Source of the DNA: Planctomycetota bacterium
Lineage (GTDB): Bacteria; Planctomycetota; J058; JAJDCQ01
DNA length: 60,991 nucleotides
Assembly (NCBI GenBank): GCA_029260755.1
Contig: JAJDCQ010000237.1
Location: 1 to 60,991, forward strand
Direction of reading: 5' to 3'
The translations under genes were made by a program, and so were the position numbers. The notes beneath the pieces are model-generated. The model made no database searches. It saw only the letters and a list, made by a program, of their open reading frames with translations, and was not told the DNA's origin. Of the stretch, positions 49,155 to 56,458 are shown in pieces. The first letter of the stretch is position 1, and each line of letters starts with the position of its first letter.

Positions 49155-49187
49155 ACGAAAACGCCGGGGAGACCGACTTCCCCGGCG
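49155..49187 (-). terminator. Terminator of small secreted gene 1
   Basis: Nine-bp stem CGCCGGGGA / TCCCCGGCG (49162-49170, 49179-49187) with an 8-base loop, followed on the minus strand by GTTTTCG. It is 30 bases after the stop and resembles the terminator of the paralogue. Confidence 0.65.
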
Positions 49188-49217
49188 AGCTCGCTCAGTC
49201 GTTCGTGTGGCGGTTCT

Positions 49218-49529
49218 CTAGAGGATGACCTCGTCGAAGTTCGCCACGTGCCGGAGCGGGTCCGGCGTGCTGCTGTTGCTGCCGTCCGGGTTGCTGCCGG
49301 CAACCGGATCACTGCTGCCCGGAACGATGGTGTCGGGGTTGCCCGACGTCGGCGGAACCGAGCTGCCACCCGACGGCGGCGGCGTCATGCTGGTGAGCGC
49401 CGGCGGCGGCGTCGAGGCGCCCGGGAACGGAGGCGGAGCGACGGTCGTCATTCCACCACAGGCTTCGGCGATCGAGAAAGCACTGAGAGCCACGACAACG
49501 GCAACGGTCAGGATCGTAAAGAGCTTCAT
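49218..49529 (-). CDS. Small secreted protein, CGGMTTV...FDEVIL family, member 1
   Basis: 103 residues. A signal peptide (MKLFTILTVAVVVALSAFSI) is followed by EACGGMTTVAPPPF, a Pro/Ser/Thr/Gly/Asn-rich middle and the C-terminus VANFDEVIL. The paralogue at 49908-50255 shares the CGGMTTV-x-PPPF block and the last six residues exactly, while the middles differ. I do not recognise this family. AGGAG lies before the ATG, a sigma-54-like promoter about 50 bases upstream, and a terminator behind it. The Cys at the predicted cleavage site could be lipidated, although the lipobox (AEAC) is poor. Confidence 0.75.
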   Translation of the reverse strand: MKLFTILTVAVVVALSAFSIAEACGGMTTVAPPPFPGASTPPPALTSMTPPPSGGSSVPPTSGNPDTIVPGSSDPVAGSNPDGSNSSTPDPLRHVANFDEVIL

Positions 49530-49576
49530 AGCACGTCTCCTTGAGAACCACCCCCCTAAACGACGGGGATCTATAT

Positions 49577-49592
49577 AACAACTCTCGTGCCA
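49577..49592 (-). promoter_or_regulatory. Sigma-54-like promoter of small secreted gene 1
   Basis: On the minus strand TGGCACGAGAGTTGTT matches the -24/-12 consensus TGGCAC-N5-TTGCW except that the -12 GC is GT. Downstream it shares TAGATCC-type bases with the paralogue's promoter. Confidence 0.5.
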
Positions 49593-49827
49593 AGGTCGTG
49601 ACCGTTCCCCGACATTCGACGGAAGCTCCTTCTCTGAATGCGCTTCCTTGTCATCGGGAGCCTCGGGGGGCTCCAAAAAGCGTCGCCGTTCTGCGTCCAA
49701 CCTCGCCCCGCCCCTGTGTCCATTGTTCACATTGAGGCCTCAAGATTCTGTGCGACAGGATCTTAGGGGAGTCAGGTCGATCGCTGGTTTGAGCTAAACA
49801 CCTCGTGCGGAGGGGATTGAGCTCGTA
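49593..49827. other. Intergenic stretch between the two small secreted genes
   Basis: No gene supported. It holds short imperfect inverted segments such as AGATTCTGTGCGACAGGATCT (49742-49763) and a C-rich tract, and could contain activator sites for the sigma-54-like promoter, but I see no clear operator. Confidence 0.4.
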
Positions 49828-49860
49828 CACAGAAGCGCCGGGGAGGTCGTCCCCGGCGCT
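49828..49860 (-). terminator. Terminator of small secreted gene 2
   Basis: Eleven-bp stem AGCGCCGGGGA / TCCCCGGCGCT (49834-49844, 49850-49860) with a 5-base loop and a TCTGTG tail on the minus strand. Both it and the other terminator are followed by GTGTACG. Confidence 0.6.
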
Positions 49861-49907
49861 CGTCATCCACCAGTTTTGGGAGATTTGAATCTCTACAGCT
49901 GATTCTC

Positions 49908-50255
49908 TTAGAGGATCACCTCGTCGAAGCCAGCCACGAGGCGGAAGTCGTCCGGCGTGATCGTGGTGCCGTCGGGGGTGTTGCCGTTGTTGGTGCCGTC
50001 GGGGAGCGTGCTGCCGAACGGGTCGTTCGGGTTGCTGCCGGTCGGGTCGCCGATCGTGGTCGTCGTGCCGTCGGGGTTCACGGTCGTGTTCGGATCGCGG
50101 GGGAACGGCTGGCCGAGATCGCCGACCGGCGGCGGCGGGGCGAAGGTGTCGAACGGCGGCGGCGAAACCGTCGTCATGCCACCGCACGCAGCGGCGACGG
50201 TCAGTCCGGTCAGGGCCACGGCAACCACAGCAACGAAACTCACGAGCGCCTTCAT
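49908..50255 (-). CDS. Small secreted protein, CGGMTTV...FDEVIL family, member 2
   Basis: 115 residues. Signal peptide MKALVSFVAVVAVALTGLTV, then AAACGGMTTVSPPPF, a middle rich in Pro, Thr, Gly, Asn and Asp (several DGTT/NPND-type turns) and the C-terminus VAGFDEVIL. Same plan as the neighbouring gene, which strongly suggests both ends are functional and the middle is a spacer. GAGGAG precedes the ATG. AAAC could serve as a lipobox, so lipid anchoring is possible. No function can be assigned from sequence. Confidence 0.78.
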   Translation of the reverse strand: MKALVSFVAVVAVALTGLTVAAACGGMTTVSPPPFDTFAPPPPVGDLGQPFPRDPNTTVNPDGTTTTIGDPTGSNPNDPFGSTLPDGTNNGNTPDGTTITPDDFRLVAGFDEVIL

Positions 50256-50326
50256 CTTTGTCTCCTCTTTCTTGTGTTCGGTGTGGGGCCCTGTTGGGCC
50301 ACCCCTCGTTCGTTGAGGATCTCTAA

Positions 50327-50342
50327 AGCAGCCGGCGTGCCA
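50327..50342 (-). promoter_or_regulatory. Sigma-54-like promoter of small secreted gene 2
   Basis: On the minus strand TGGCACGCCGGCTGCT fits TGGCAC-N5-TTGCW with one mismatch (CTGCT), keeping both the -24 GG and the -12 GC. It is followed by TTAGAGATCC, alike to the sequence after the other gene's promoter. Confidence 0.6.
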
Positions 50343-50597
50343 GAAGCCGAGATCCGCCTTCCGGGATCACTGGATGTGGCGGTGGTTCAAGGGCTTGGGT
50401 GGCCTCGGGAACTTTGGACTCGGTAGGCCGAGTGGGCACCCCCTCGATGTCCGTGTCCTGAGTGCACGCTTTCGGGAACACCCACCGTGTCACCGTCTCA
50501 CAGGCCACGGGGGGCCATCGGCGACGCATCGCATCCGTGGCATCGAGGGCGGCTCGAGGCGACTCCGGATGGATCTAAATGGTATTTCTGGATAGGT
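50343..50597. other. Intergenic stretch upstream of the small secreted genes
   Basis: No convincing gene; a 73-codon plus-strand frame here has no recognisable features. As it lies directly upstream of the -24 box, it is where an enhancer for a sigma-54 activator would be expected, but I cannot point to a clear inverted site. Confidence 0.35.
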
Positions 50598-51581
50598 CTA
50601 GGAGAACTTGACGTGATGCTCTGGCTCGAACGCGAGCGTCTGCTCGACCCGGCGGGTGTCGAGGAGGCAGCCATACTTGAGCCAGTTCGGCGAGCTGCTC
50701 AGGTCGAGCCTGGTCATCCCGACGATCCGCTCGAGCCGGTTGGCCGCGCGGAGCATAGGGATCGGCAGGCCGACCGAGCGCCGCCTGGCGAGGCGGACGA
50801 ACTCCGAGAGCGGGGCTATGTCGCGCCCGGCGATGTTGAACACGCCGCGGGCGCTCTCCGCGTGCACGGCGGCCTTGAAGGCCCGGACGACGTCACGGCT
50901 GTGGATCGGCCGGATCATGGGGTCGTAGCCCGCGACCTGGACGACGAGCCAGCTCGAGAGGAGGTCGTTCAGATGGCTACTGATGTTGTTACCAATAATG
51001 GGGCCCGGCCGAAACACGACGATCTCGACCCGCCCGTTGTCCATCTGGGAGCGGCAGACCATGTCCGCGTCGACCCGGGCCTTGGTCCAGGGGTCGGCGT
51101 GGCTGTCGAAGTTGAGGTCGGCGTCCTCGTCGATGAACACGCTGTTCCAGGGCCGGAGCTTGTAGACGAGCGACCCCGAGAGGAAGACGAAGCGGCGGAC
51201 CGTCTCGACCCCGACGCAGCGGTCGAGGAAGTTCTTGGTCGCGTCGACGTCGGCCTCGAAGTCCGCCCGGCCCCGCCGGCGCTCGCTCCCCTTGAGGAAG
51301 CCGAGGTGGGCGACGCCATCGATGCGCGCCCTCCGGAAGCCATCCGACAGGAACAGGTTCGAGAGCTGGCGAGACTTGAGGATGTTCAGCTCGCGGTAGG
51401 TGAAGCGGTGAGGATCGAGGTCGGCGAAGTAGTAGGGGCGGTCGGTGTCGTCGATCGCGACGATGTGCTCGACCCGATCGTCGTGGTAGAGCTCGTGGCA
51501 GAGCATTCGCCCGAGCGTGCTCGTGGCGCCGCTCACGAGGACGCGCCGGCCGGCCTGGAGCGGTTCTCCGGCCCGCGTCAT
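50598..51581 (-). CDS. NAD-dependent epimerase/SDR-like protein
   Basis: 327 residues. The extended-SDR Rossmann start VLVSGATSTLGRMLCHEL, the DGVAHLGFLKG strand, FVFLSGSLVYKL and VVFRPGPIIGNN are clear. The catalytic YxxxK is not evident: the aligned place reads ADPWTKAR, keeping Lys but lacking Tyr four residues earlier. It may bind NAD(H) without classic epimerase activity. It is coupled to the acyltransferase gene by a four-base overlap, hinting at lipid or sterol-like metabolism. Confidence 0.82.
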   Translation of the reverse strand: MTRAGEPLQAGRRVLVSGATSTLGRMLCHELYHDDRVEHIVAIDDTDRPYYFADLDPHRFTYRELNILKSRQLSNLFLSDGFRRARIDGVAHLGFLKGSERRRGRADFEADVDATKNFLDRCVGVETVRRFVFLSGSLVYKLRPWNSVFIDEDADLNFDSHADPWTKARVDADMVCRSQMDNGRVEIVVFRPGPIIGNNISSHLNDLLSSWLVVQVAGYDPMIRPIHSRDVVRAFKAAVHAESARGVFNIAGRDIAPLSEFVRLARRRSVGLPIPMLRAANRLERIVGMTRLDLSSSPNWLKYGCLLDTRRVEQTLAFEPEHHVKFS

Positions 51582-52825
51582 CGCGCGCCTCCGCCGGGGT
51601 GGCCCCGGCCCCGGCCCTTGCCGTCATCGCGCCGCGGTGGCCGACGCGCCCTCCAGCTGCTCGAGAGGGTCCGGGGCGCCGCGTCGGTCTCGGCCTCGAT
51701 CTCCGCCTCGATCTCGGCCTCGATCTCGGCGTCGGTCACCTCGACGACGTCGGAGCCGCTCGCGGTGTCGGTCGCCGCGGGCGTCGGATCCTCGACAGGA
51801 TCCCCCTCGTCGCCGTCGGCCGTCGTGACGGTCGCGCCCACGGCGCCGGACTCGGTCGCCGTGGCCGTCTTCGCCGCCTGGAAGCTCCCGGGCACGCTTC
51901 GGCCGTGGACGGGTTCGGCGGCCCGGGCGGCGACGGCGCGGTCGCTCCGCGGCGCGCGACCGCGCATCCGGAGGCCCTCATCGACGAGGTCCTGCACCCG
52001 CTCGCGCACGCGGGCGACCACCCCACCGACCGCTCCCGGGTCGAGGACGCCCTCGGCGGGCGCGTCCGGCAGCTCGTGGAGCCAGATCGGCTCGCCGTAG
52101 TGGATCGAGTACTTGACCGGATACGGGACGAGGCCCGCCGGCCCGAGCAGCGGAAACGTCGGCGTCACGGGCAGAAACGGAAGGCCGAGCCGCCGTCCGA
52201 GCTTCTCCGAGCCGGTGATGACGGGCGCCTGCTCCTCGGCGCCGATCACGGCGACCGGGATCACGGGCGCGCGGTTCTCGATCGCGATCTCGGCGAACCC
52301 GACGTTGAACGGGAGGAGGCGGTAGCGTTCGGAGAAGAGCTTGGAGGGGCCGCGGGCGCCCTCGGGGAAGACGAGGACGAGCTGCTCCTGGGTGAGGAGC
52401 TCCTCGAAGTTCCGCTTCGTCCCCGGGACCTGGCCCGAGCGGAGGAAGAACTTGCTCATGAACGGCCAGGCGAACGGGCTGTGGTCGACGATCGCCCGGA
52501 CGAGGCGAGGCGTCGGCAGCTTGTCGGCGCAGTCGACGCCGATCATCGCGCCGTCGAACGGCAGCAGCCCGCTGTGGTTCGAGACGAGGATCGCTCGCCC
52601 CGTCGCGGGGATGTTGTCGATCCCGTGGCTCTCGACCCGGAACCAGTAGCGATGGAGGAGCTTGAACGTGAGGTAGGTCGCCAGAGCGCTCTCGCGCTCG
52701 CAGCCGAAGGCGTCGAAGCCGAAGCCGCGGTCGGCGATGTCCATCCGACCGAGCTTCGCGGCGCGGTCCGGTCCTTCGACGAACCGGACGAGCGAGCGAA
52801 CCCAGCGACGTGCCGAAGGAGTCAT
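51578..52825 (-). CDS. Lysophospholipid acyltransferase family protein (PlsC-like)
   Basis: 415 residues from ATG 52825. The acyltransferase blocks are NHSGLLPFD (NHxxxxD-like), VPGTKRNFEELL, VFPEGARGPSK and APVIPVAVIGAEEQ. It transfers an acyl chain to a lysolipid or similar acceptor at the membrane. The last 150 residues are extra: low complexity, with an AEIEAEIEAEIEAE run and a basic Arg/Gly-rich end. The epimerase gene overlaps its 3' end. Confidence 0.88.
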   Translation of the reverse strand: MTPSARRWVRSLVRFVEGPDRAAKLGRMDIADRGFGFDAFGCERESALATYLTFKLLHRYWFRVESHGIDNIPATGRAILVSNHSGLLPFDGAMIGVDCADKLPTPRLVRAIVDHSPFAWPFMSKFFLRSGQVPGTKRNFEELLTQEQLVLVFPEGARGPSKLFSERYRLLPFNVGFAEIAIENRAPVIPVAVIGAEEQAPVITGSEKLGRRLGLPFLPVTPTFPLLGPAGLVPYPVKYSIHYGEPIWLHELPDAPAEGVLDPGAVGGVVARVRERVQDLVDEGLRMRGRAPRSDRAVAARAAEPVHGRSVPGSFQAAKTATATESGAVGATVTTADGDEGDPVEDPTPAATDTASGSDVVEVTDAEIEAEIEAEIEAETDAAPRTLSSSWRARRPPRRDDGKGRGRGHPGGGAR

Positions 52826-52896
52826 GACCCTTCGAGGGTAGCATGACGCAGAGCGCCACGCCAAGGTCGGGGGGGAAGGTCGTGCGGCGGGGGGCT

Positions 52897-53033
52897 GTTC
52901 CGGAACGACGGAATCTCACGCAAAGGCGCAAAGGCGCAAAGGAGCTCCGCCGGATCCAGATCTCGGCGCGGAGCAACGACCCTTTGCGTCTTTGCGCCTT
53001 TGCGTGAGCTCTCTTCTTTTTGTTCCAGGAACG
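52897..53033. repeat. Family A palindromic repeat, copy 3
   Basis: Arms 52915-52942 and 52981-53008 (28 bases, one mismatch). The loop is more diverged than in copies 1 and 2 but keeps GCTCCG/CGGAGC pairing and AGATCTCGG. GTTCCGGAAC and GTTCCAGGAACG mark its edges. It lies 31 bases past the stop of the FGE-like gene and 5' of the acyltransferase gene. Confidence 0.9.
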
Positions 53034-53064
53034 ACGAGCGGTGACCGAGCGAGCGCGATCGCCT

Positions 53065-53898
53065 CTATCCCGTCGCCGCCGGGTCACAAGACTTCGCCGT
53101 CCGGAACCCGTTCCAGAGAGCCCGCTCGCCCGGAAGCCAGTGGTTCCGTCCGGTCGTGGCGAGCACCTCCCAGTGGAGCGCCGGCGTCGCGTAGCCGCCG
53201 CCGCGGTCGGTGCGGTGCTTCGGTCGCTCGATCTCGAGTCGCTCGGCCGTCGCGTCATCGAGGTGCGGATCGCGGTCGATCTCCGCCTCGGCGAGGCGCG
53301 CGTAGGCGTCGGCCAGGTACCAGTCCGAGCACCAGTTGTTCACGTTGCCGGCCATGTCGTGGCAGCCGTAGTAGCTGACGCCCGTGTCGTAGGCGCCGAC
53401 GGGGGTCGTCTGGCCGACCCTCCCGCCGTAGTTGCAGAGCCCGGCGTGGGGAAACGCCTCGCCCCACGGGAAGAGCCGCGCGTCGGGACCGCGGGCCGCC
53501 TTCTCCCACTCCGCCTCGGTCGGCAGTCGCCTTCCGACCCAGCGGGCGTAGGCGTCCGCCTCGTACCAGCTCACGCCCGCGGCCGGCTGGCTCCGGCCGT
53601 CGAACCCATCGGTCTCGAACGAGAGCGGCGTCTCGATCTCCTCGGCGCGGCGCCACCGCCACCCGGCGTCGGACCAGAGGTCGGGCCGATCGTAGCCGCC
53701 GTCGTCGACGAACTCCTCGACCTGCTCGTTCGTGATCGGGTGAACGTCGATGTAGAACGCGCCGAGCTCGATCGTCGCCGCGGGTCGCTCGTCGCCGCGC
53801 GCGAAGATGTCGACGTCCTCGCGACCGCGTCGGAACGGGCCCGCCGGGACGAGGACCATCTCGGAGGCGTCCTGCTCGACGATGCGATCAGGCAGCAT
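53065..53898 (-). CDS. Formylglycine-generating-enzyme-like protein
   Basis: 277 residues of the FGE-sulfatase/SUMF1 fold: VLVPAGPFRRG, FYIDVHPITNEQ, GVSWYEADAYARW, RRLPTEAEWEKAARG, FPWGE, DMAGNVNNWCSDWY and RGGGYATP. The pair of C-terminal cysteines that bind copper in true formylglycine-generating enzymes is absent, so it is probably one of the many SUMF1-like proteins with other roles. No sulfatase is nearby. No signal peptide is seen. Confidence 0.85.
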   Translation of the reverse strand: MLPDRIVEQDASEMVLVPAGPFRRGREDVDIFARGDERPAATIELGAFYIDVHPITNEQVEEFVDDGGYDRPDLWSDAGWRWRRAEEIETPLSFETDGFDGRSQPAAGVSWYEADAYARWVGRRLPTEAEWEKAARGPDARLFPWGEAFPHAGLCNYGGRVGQTTPVGAYDTGVSYYGCHDMAGNVNNWCSDWYLADAYARLAEAEIDRDPHLDDATAERLEIERPKHRTDRGGGYATPALHWEVLATTGRNHWLPGERALWNGFRTAKSCDPAATG

Positions 53899-53923
53899 GG
53901 TGAGCCCCGGATCGAGATGAGGA

Positions 53924-54100
53924 GGATGTCACCACGGAGACACGGAGAACACGGAGAGTCTTCGGTTGGGCCTCGTCTCTCGGGGGACCGGCCTTCGAGG
54001 GAGAGAGCTTGGCGGGGTCGACGGGCGGATCGACTCATCCGGGCCTCGGCGGTTCGCTCCGTGGATTCTCCGTGTCCTCCGTGTCTCCGTGGTGACATCC
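53924..54100. repeat. Family B inverted repeat pair
   Basis: Two 34-base arms (53924-53957 and 54067-54100) pair with one mismatch around a 109-base centre. The right arm is identical in reverse to the single unit at 3895-3928. The pair lies 39 bases 3' of the TIG-domain gene and just upstream of the FGE-like gene. Confidence 0.9.
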
Positions 54101-54139
54101 CTTCGCCGAAGGCGAAAGACGACGACGCTCCGGCCGGGG

Positions 54140-56194
54140 TCAGTCGTTCACGACGAGGAACCCGTGCCCGGCGACCGGCTCCGCCGCGCCCGCCTGTCGC
54201 ACGAACACCGGTCCGCTCTCGACGCCGTCGGGGACGGTCGCCTCGACGGTGTTCGCATCGATCACGTTGATCGCCGCTGCCGGATGCCCGTCGAACAGGA
54301 CCTGGTCGACCTGACCGACGTTGTCGCCGGTGATCGTGACGACGGCGTTGCCGTCGCGCGTCGCGACGCTCGGGGCGTTCGCGGCGAACGCTCCGAAGAC
54401 GCGCAGGTTGACGGTCGCTCCGGCGTCCGTCGTCGTCGAGACGGCGACCGCTGTGTCGCCCGCCGGCGCGTCGTTCGGAACCTGGAAGCGGATCTCGTCG
54501 GCCCCCTCGAGGACGACGTTCGCCGCGACGCCGCCGACGGTGACCGCGCTCGCGCCGGGGAAGTTCCGGCCGAAGATGCTGACGGTGTCGCCGGCTGACG
54601 CCTCGAACGGCGCCGTTCCGAGGATCACCACGTCCGCGGACGGGGCGCCGCCGTTGGCGCGGGTCGTGAACTGGCTGACGATCACCGAGTCGTCGATCGG
54701 GTTGCCCGAGACGTCGGTGATCGCGGTCGAGAGGACGATCGAGAACTGCTCGTCGCTGCCGAGCTGCTCGAGCGGCTGGAAGGTGAACGACTCGCGGTCG
54801 GCCGCCGGGACGATCACGCCCTGGACCGGGCCGTTGGTCGCGCCGTTGAGCGAGAAGCCGATCGTGTCGGTCGCGATCGCCTCGTTGAAGCTGATCGTGA
54901 TGGCCGTCGTCTCGTTGACGTTGTTGGCGCCGTCGGCCGGGTTGAACTGGGGCGTCGGCTGGATCAGGTCGCGTGGAGTGGCCGCCACGTCGATGTCGCC
55001 GGCGTTCGTCGTCCCGTTCGGGACCGGGGCGAGGGGCGCGGTCGTCACGAGCTCGGGCTGAAAGCGCTCGGGTGGAGCGGTCACGCGCACCACGATCCGG
55101 CCGTCGTCGGCGTTCACGCCGACGATGTCGAACTCCCCGGCCGCGTCGGTGACGTCGAACGCGCTGCCGGCGGAGACCGAGTAGCCCGCGACCGGCGTGT
55201 CGCCGGGGCCGACGACCCGGCCGGAGACGGTCGTCGTCGCGGTCTGGTCGGCGACCGCGTAGAGGGCGCCGGTGTCGACCGGGCCGCCCTCGAGGAACGC
55301 CCCGCCGGGCTCGACCGTGACGATCCCGACCTGGCTCCAGAGGCCGGTCGCGTCGTCCATCTTGAAGAGGTCGCGGTCGGCCCCGGCGGCGAGGCCGTCC
55401 TGGTTCGGGAACCGGATCGTCGCGGCCGGCTGGAACTCGACGCCGAAGGGCTCGACGAGCACGCCGAGGCGCGTCTGGAGGTCGAGGGGGAGCGGAAACG
55501 GCAGCCGGTCGGGCGCGACGCCGACGAGCGTCACCTCGGGGCCGGTCCCGTTCGGGAAGTCGACGTCGGTGTTGGCGGGGACCACCAGCGCGACGCCCGA
55601 GAGCTTCGCGTCGTCGGCGACGGTCTGGTCGACCGCGGCGTTGCTCTGGACGATGTCCTCGGCGCCGCTGCCGAGGTCGGGCAGGAAGAACGGTCGCCCG
55701 AGAGGGGCGAAGGCGCCGCCCGCGCCGACCTCGAGTCGGAAGAACAGGGCGGGCTCATCGCGCCCGTCGCCCACCTGGAGGACGAACGTCTCGCCGCGGG
55801 TCAGCCCGGCGACGAAGAGGCGGCCGAGGTCGTCGACGGTGCTGGTGCCGACGGTGGCGCCGGTCGTCTCCTCGCGCGCGGTGACGCGGACGCCGGCGGC
55901 CGGCTCGTCGCGGCCGTCGAGGACCGCGCCGGTCGCCGTCGCGCCGACGAAGCCGCCGCCTCCGCCGCTGCCGCCGCCGCCGCCGCAGCCCGAGGCGAGC
56001 GCGGGCCCGCCGGCGACGAGGCCGAGGAGGAGGGCGGCCGTGGTGGCGGTCCGCCCGACGGCCCGCCCCCGGACGCGCTCAGCAGGTGCAGGGCGTGCCG
56101 TGGCACTTCGGGCAGCCGGAGCGGTACTTGTCGATGACCCGCTCGAGCTCGATGCCTTCGATGGATGCGAGCGTCGAGAGCCAGGCGAATACAT
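54140..56194 (-). CDS. Envelope protein with Ig-like and IPT/TIG domains
   Basis: 684 residues if ATG 56194 is used. After a basic stretch a hydrophobic segment TTAALLLGLVAGGPALASGC looks like a lipoprotein signal (Cys about 67), followed by a Gly-rich run. The mature part contains carboxypeptidase-regulatory-like repeats (GAVLDGRDEPAAGVRVTARE, VSGRVVGPGDTPVAGYSV), an Ig-like SbsA-type domain (NPADGANNVNETTAITISFN) and two TIG domains (SIFGRNFPGASAVTVGGVAA). It is probably a cell-surface binding protein. No ATG, GTG or TTG exists in frame between the signal peptide and ATG 56194, which lies inside mazG with GGAGGAG upstream; the true start is uncertain. Confidence 0.75.
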   Translation of the reverse strand: MYSPGSRRSHPSKASSSSGSSTSTAPAARSATARPAPAERVRGRAVGRTATTAALLLGLVAGGPALASGCGGGGGSGGGGGFVGATATGAVLDGRDEPAAGVRVTAREETTGATVGTSTVDDLGRLFVAGLTRGETFVLQVGDGRDEPALFFRLEVGAGGAFAPLGRPFFLPDLGSGAEDIVQSNAAVDQTVADDAKLSGVALVVPANTDVDFPNGTGPEVTLVGVAPDRLPFPLPLDLQTRLGVLVEPFGVEFQPAATIRFPNQDGLAAGADRDLFKMDDATGLWSQVGIVTVEPGGAFLEGGPVDTGALYAVADQTATTTVSGRVVGPGDTPVAGYSVSAGSAFDVTDAAGEFDIVGVNADDGRIVVRVTAPPERFQPELVTTAPLAPVPNGTTNAGDIDVAATPRDLIQPTPQFNPADGANNVNETTAITISFNEAIATDTIGFSLNGATNGPVQGVIVPAADRESFTFQPLEQLGSDEQFSIVLSTAITDVSGNPIDDSVIVSQFTTRANGGAPSADVVILGTAPFEASAGDTVSIFGRNFPGASAVTVGGVAANVVLEGADEIRFQVPNDAPAGDTAVAVSTTTDAGATVNLRVFGAFAANAPSVATRDGNAVVTITGDNVGQVDQVLFDGHPAAAINVIDANTVEATVPDGVESGPVFVRQAGAAEPVAGHGFLVVND

Positions 56195-56363
56195 CGGCGA
56201 ACTCCTCCTCGAGGTTCTTCCGCCCACCGCCTCGACCCGAGAGAGCCCGGCTGAGCTCCCCCACCTCCTCGATGAACCAGAGGAAGGTACGGTCCCGTCC
56301 GCGAGCCTTGTCGCGCTCGAAGTAGATCCGCTCGATGAGGCGCTGAAACTCCCCGATCTCCAT
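56079..56363 (-). CDS. MazG-like nucleotide pyrophosphohydrolase
   Basis: 94 residues. The all-alpha NTP-PPase motif is seen as EEVGELSRAL and LEEEFADVFAWLSTLA, whose Glu/Asp residues hold magnesium. It ends with CPKCHGTPCTC, a Cys-rich tail that may bind metal and is known in part of this family. It hydrolyses (d)NTPs to monophosphates and pyrophosphate, possibly a house-cleaning role. Its 3' part overlaps the start I propose for the TIG-domain gene. Confidence 0.9.
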   Translation of the reverse strand: MEIGEFQRLIERIYFERDKARGRDRTFLWFIEEVGELSRALSGRGGGRKNLEEEFADVFAWLSTLASIEGIELERVIDKYRSGCPKCHGTPCTC

Positions 56364-56458
56364 GGGGCGGAGAGGTTATCACAGCGGTCCGGGCGAGGGA
56401 ACACGCGAGCCGCGCAAACCGGTTTTCTTTCTCGCCCCAGGCGTTTAGCTTGGCGGGC

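Noticed and set aside
20614..53033. CRISPR array from the recurring CGCAAAGG repeats
   Set aside because: Copies are single, kilobases apart, strongly palindromic and without spacers of constant size; no cas genes are present.
53065..53898. Active formylglycine-generating enzyme
   Set aside because: The C-terminal copper-binding cysteine pair is missing and no sulfatase gene is near.
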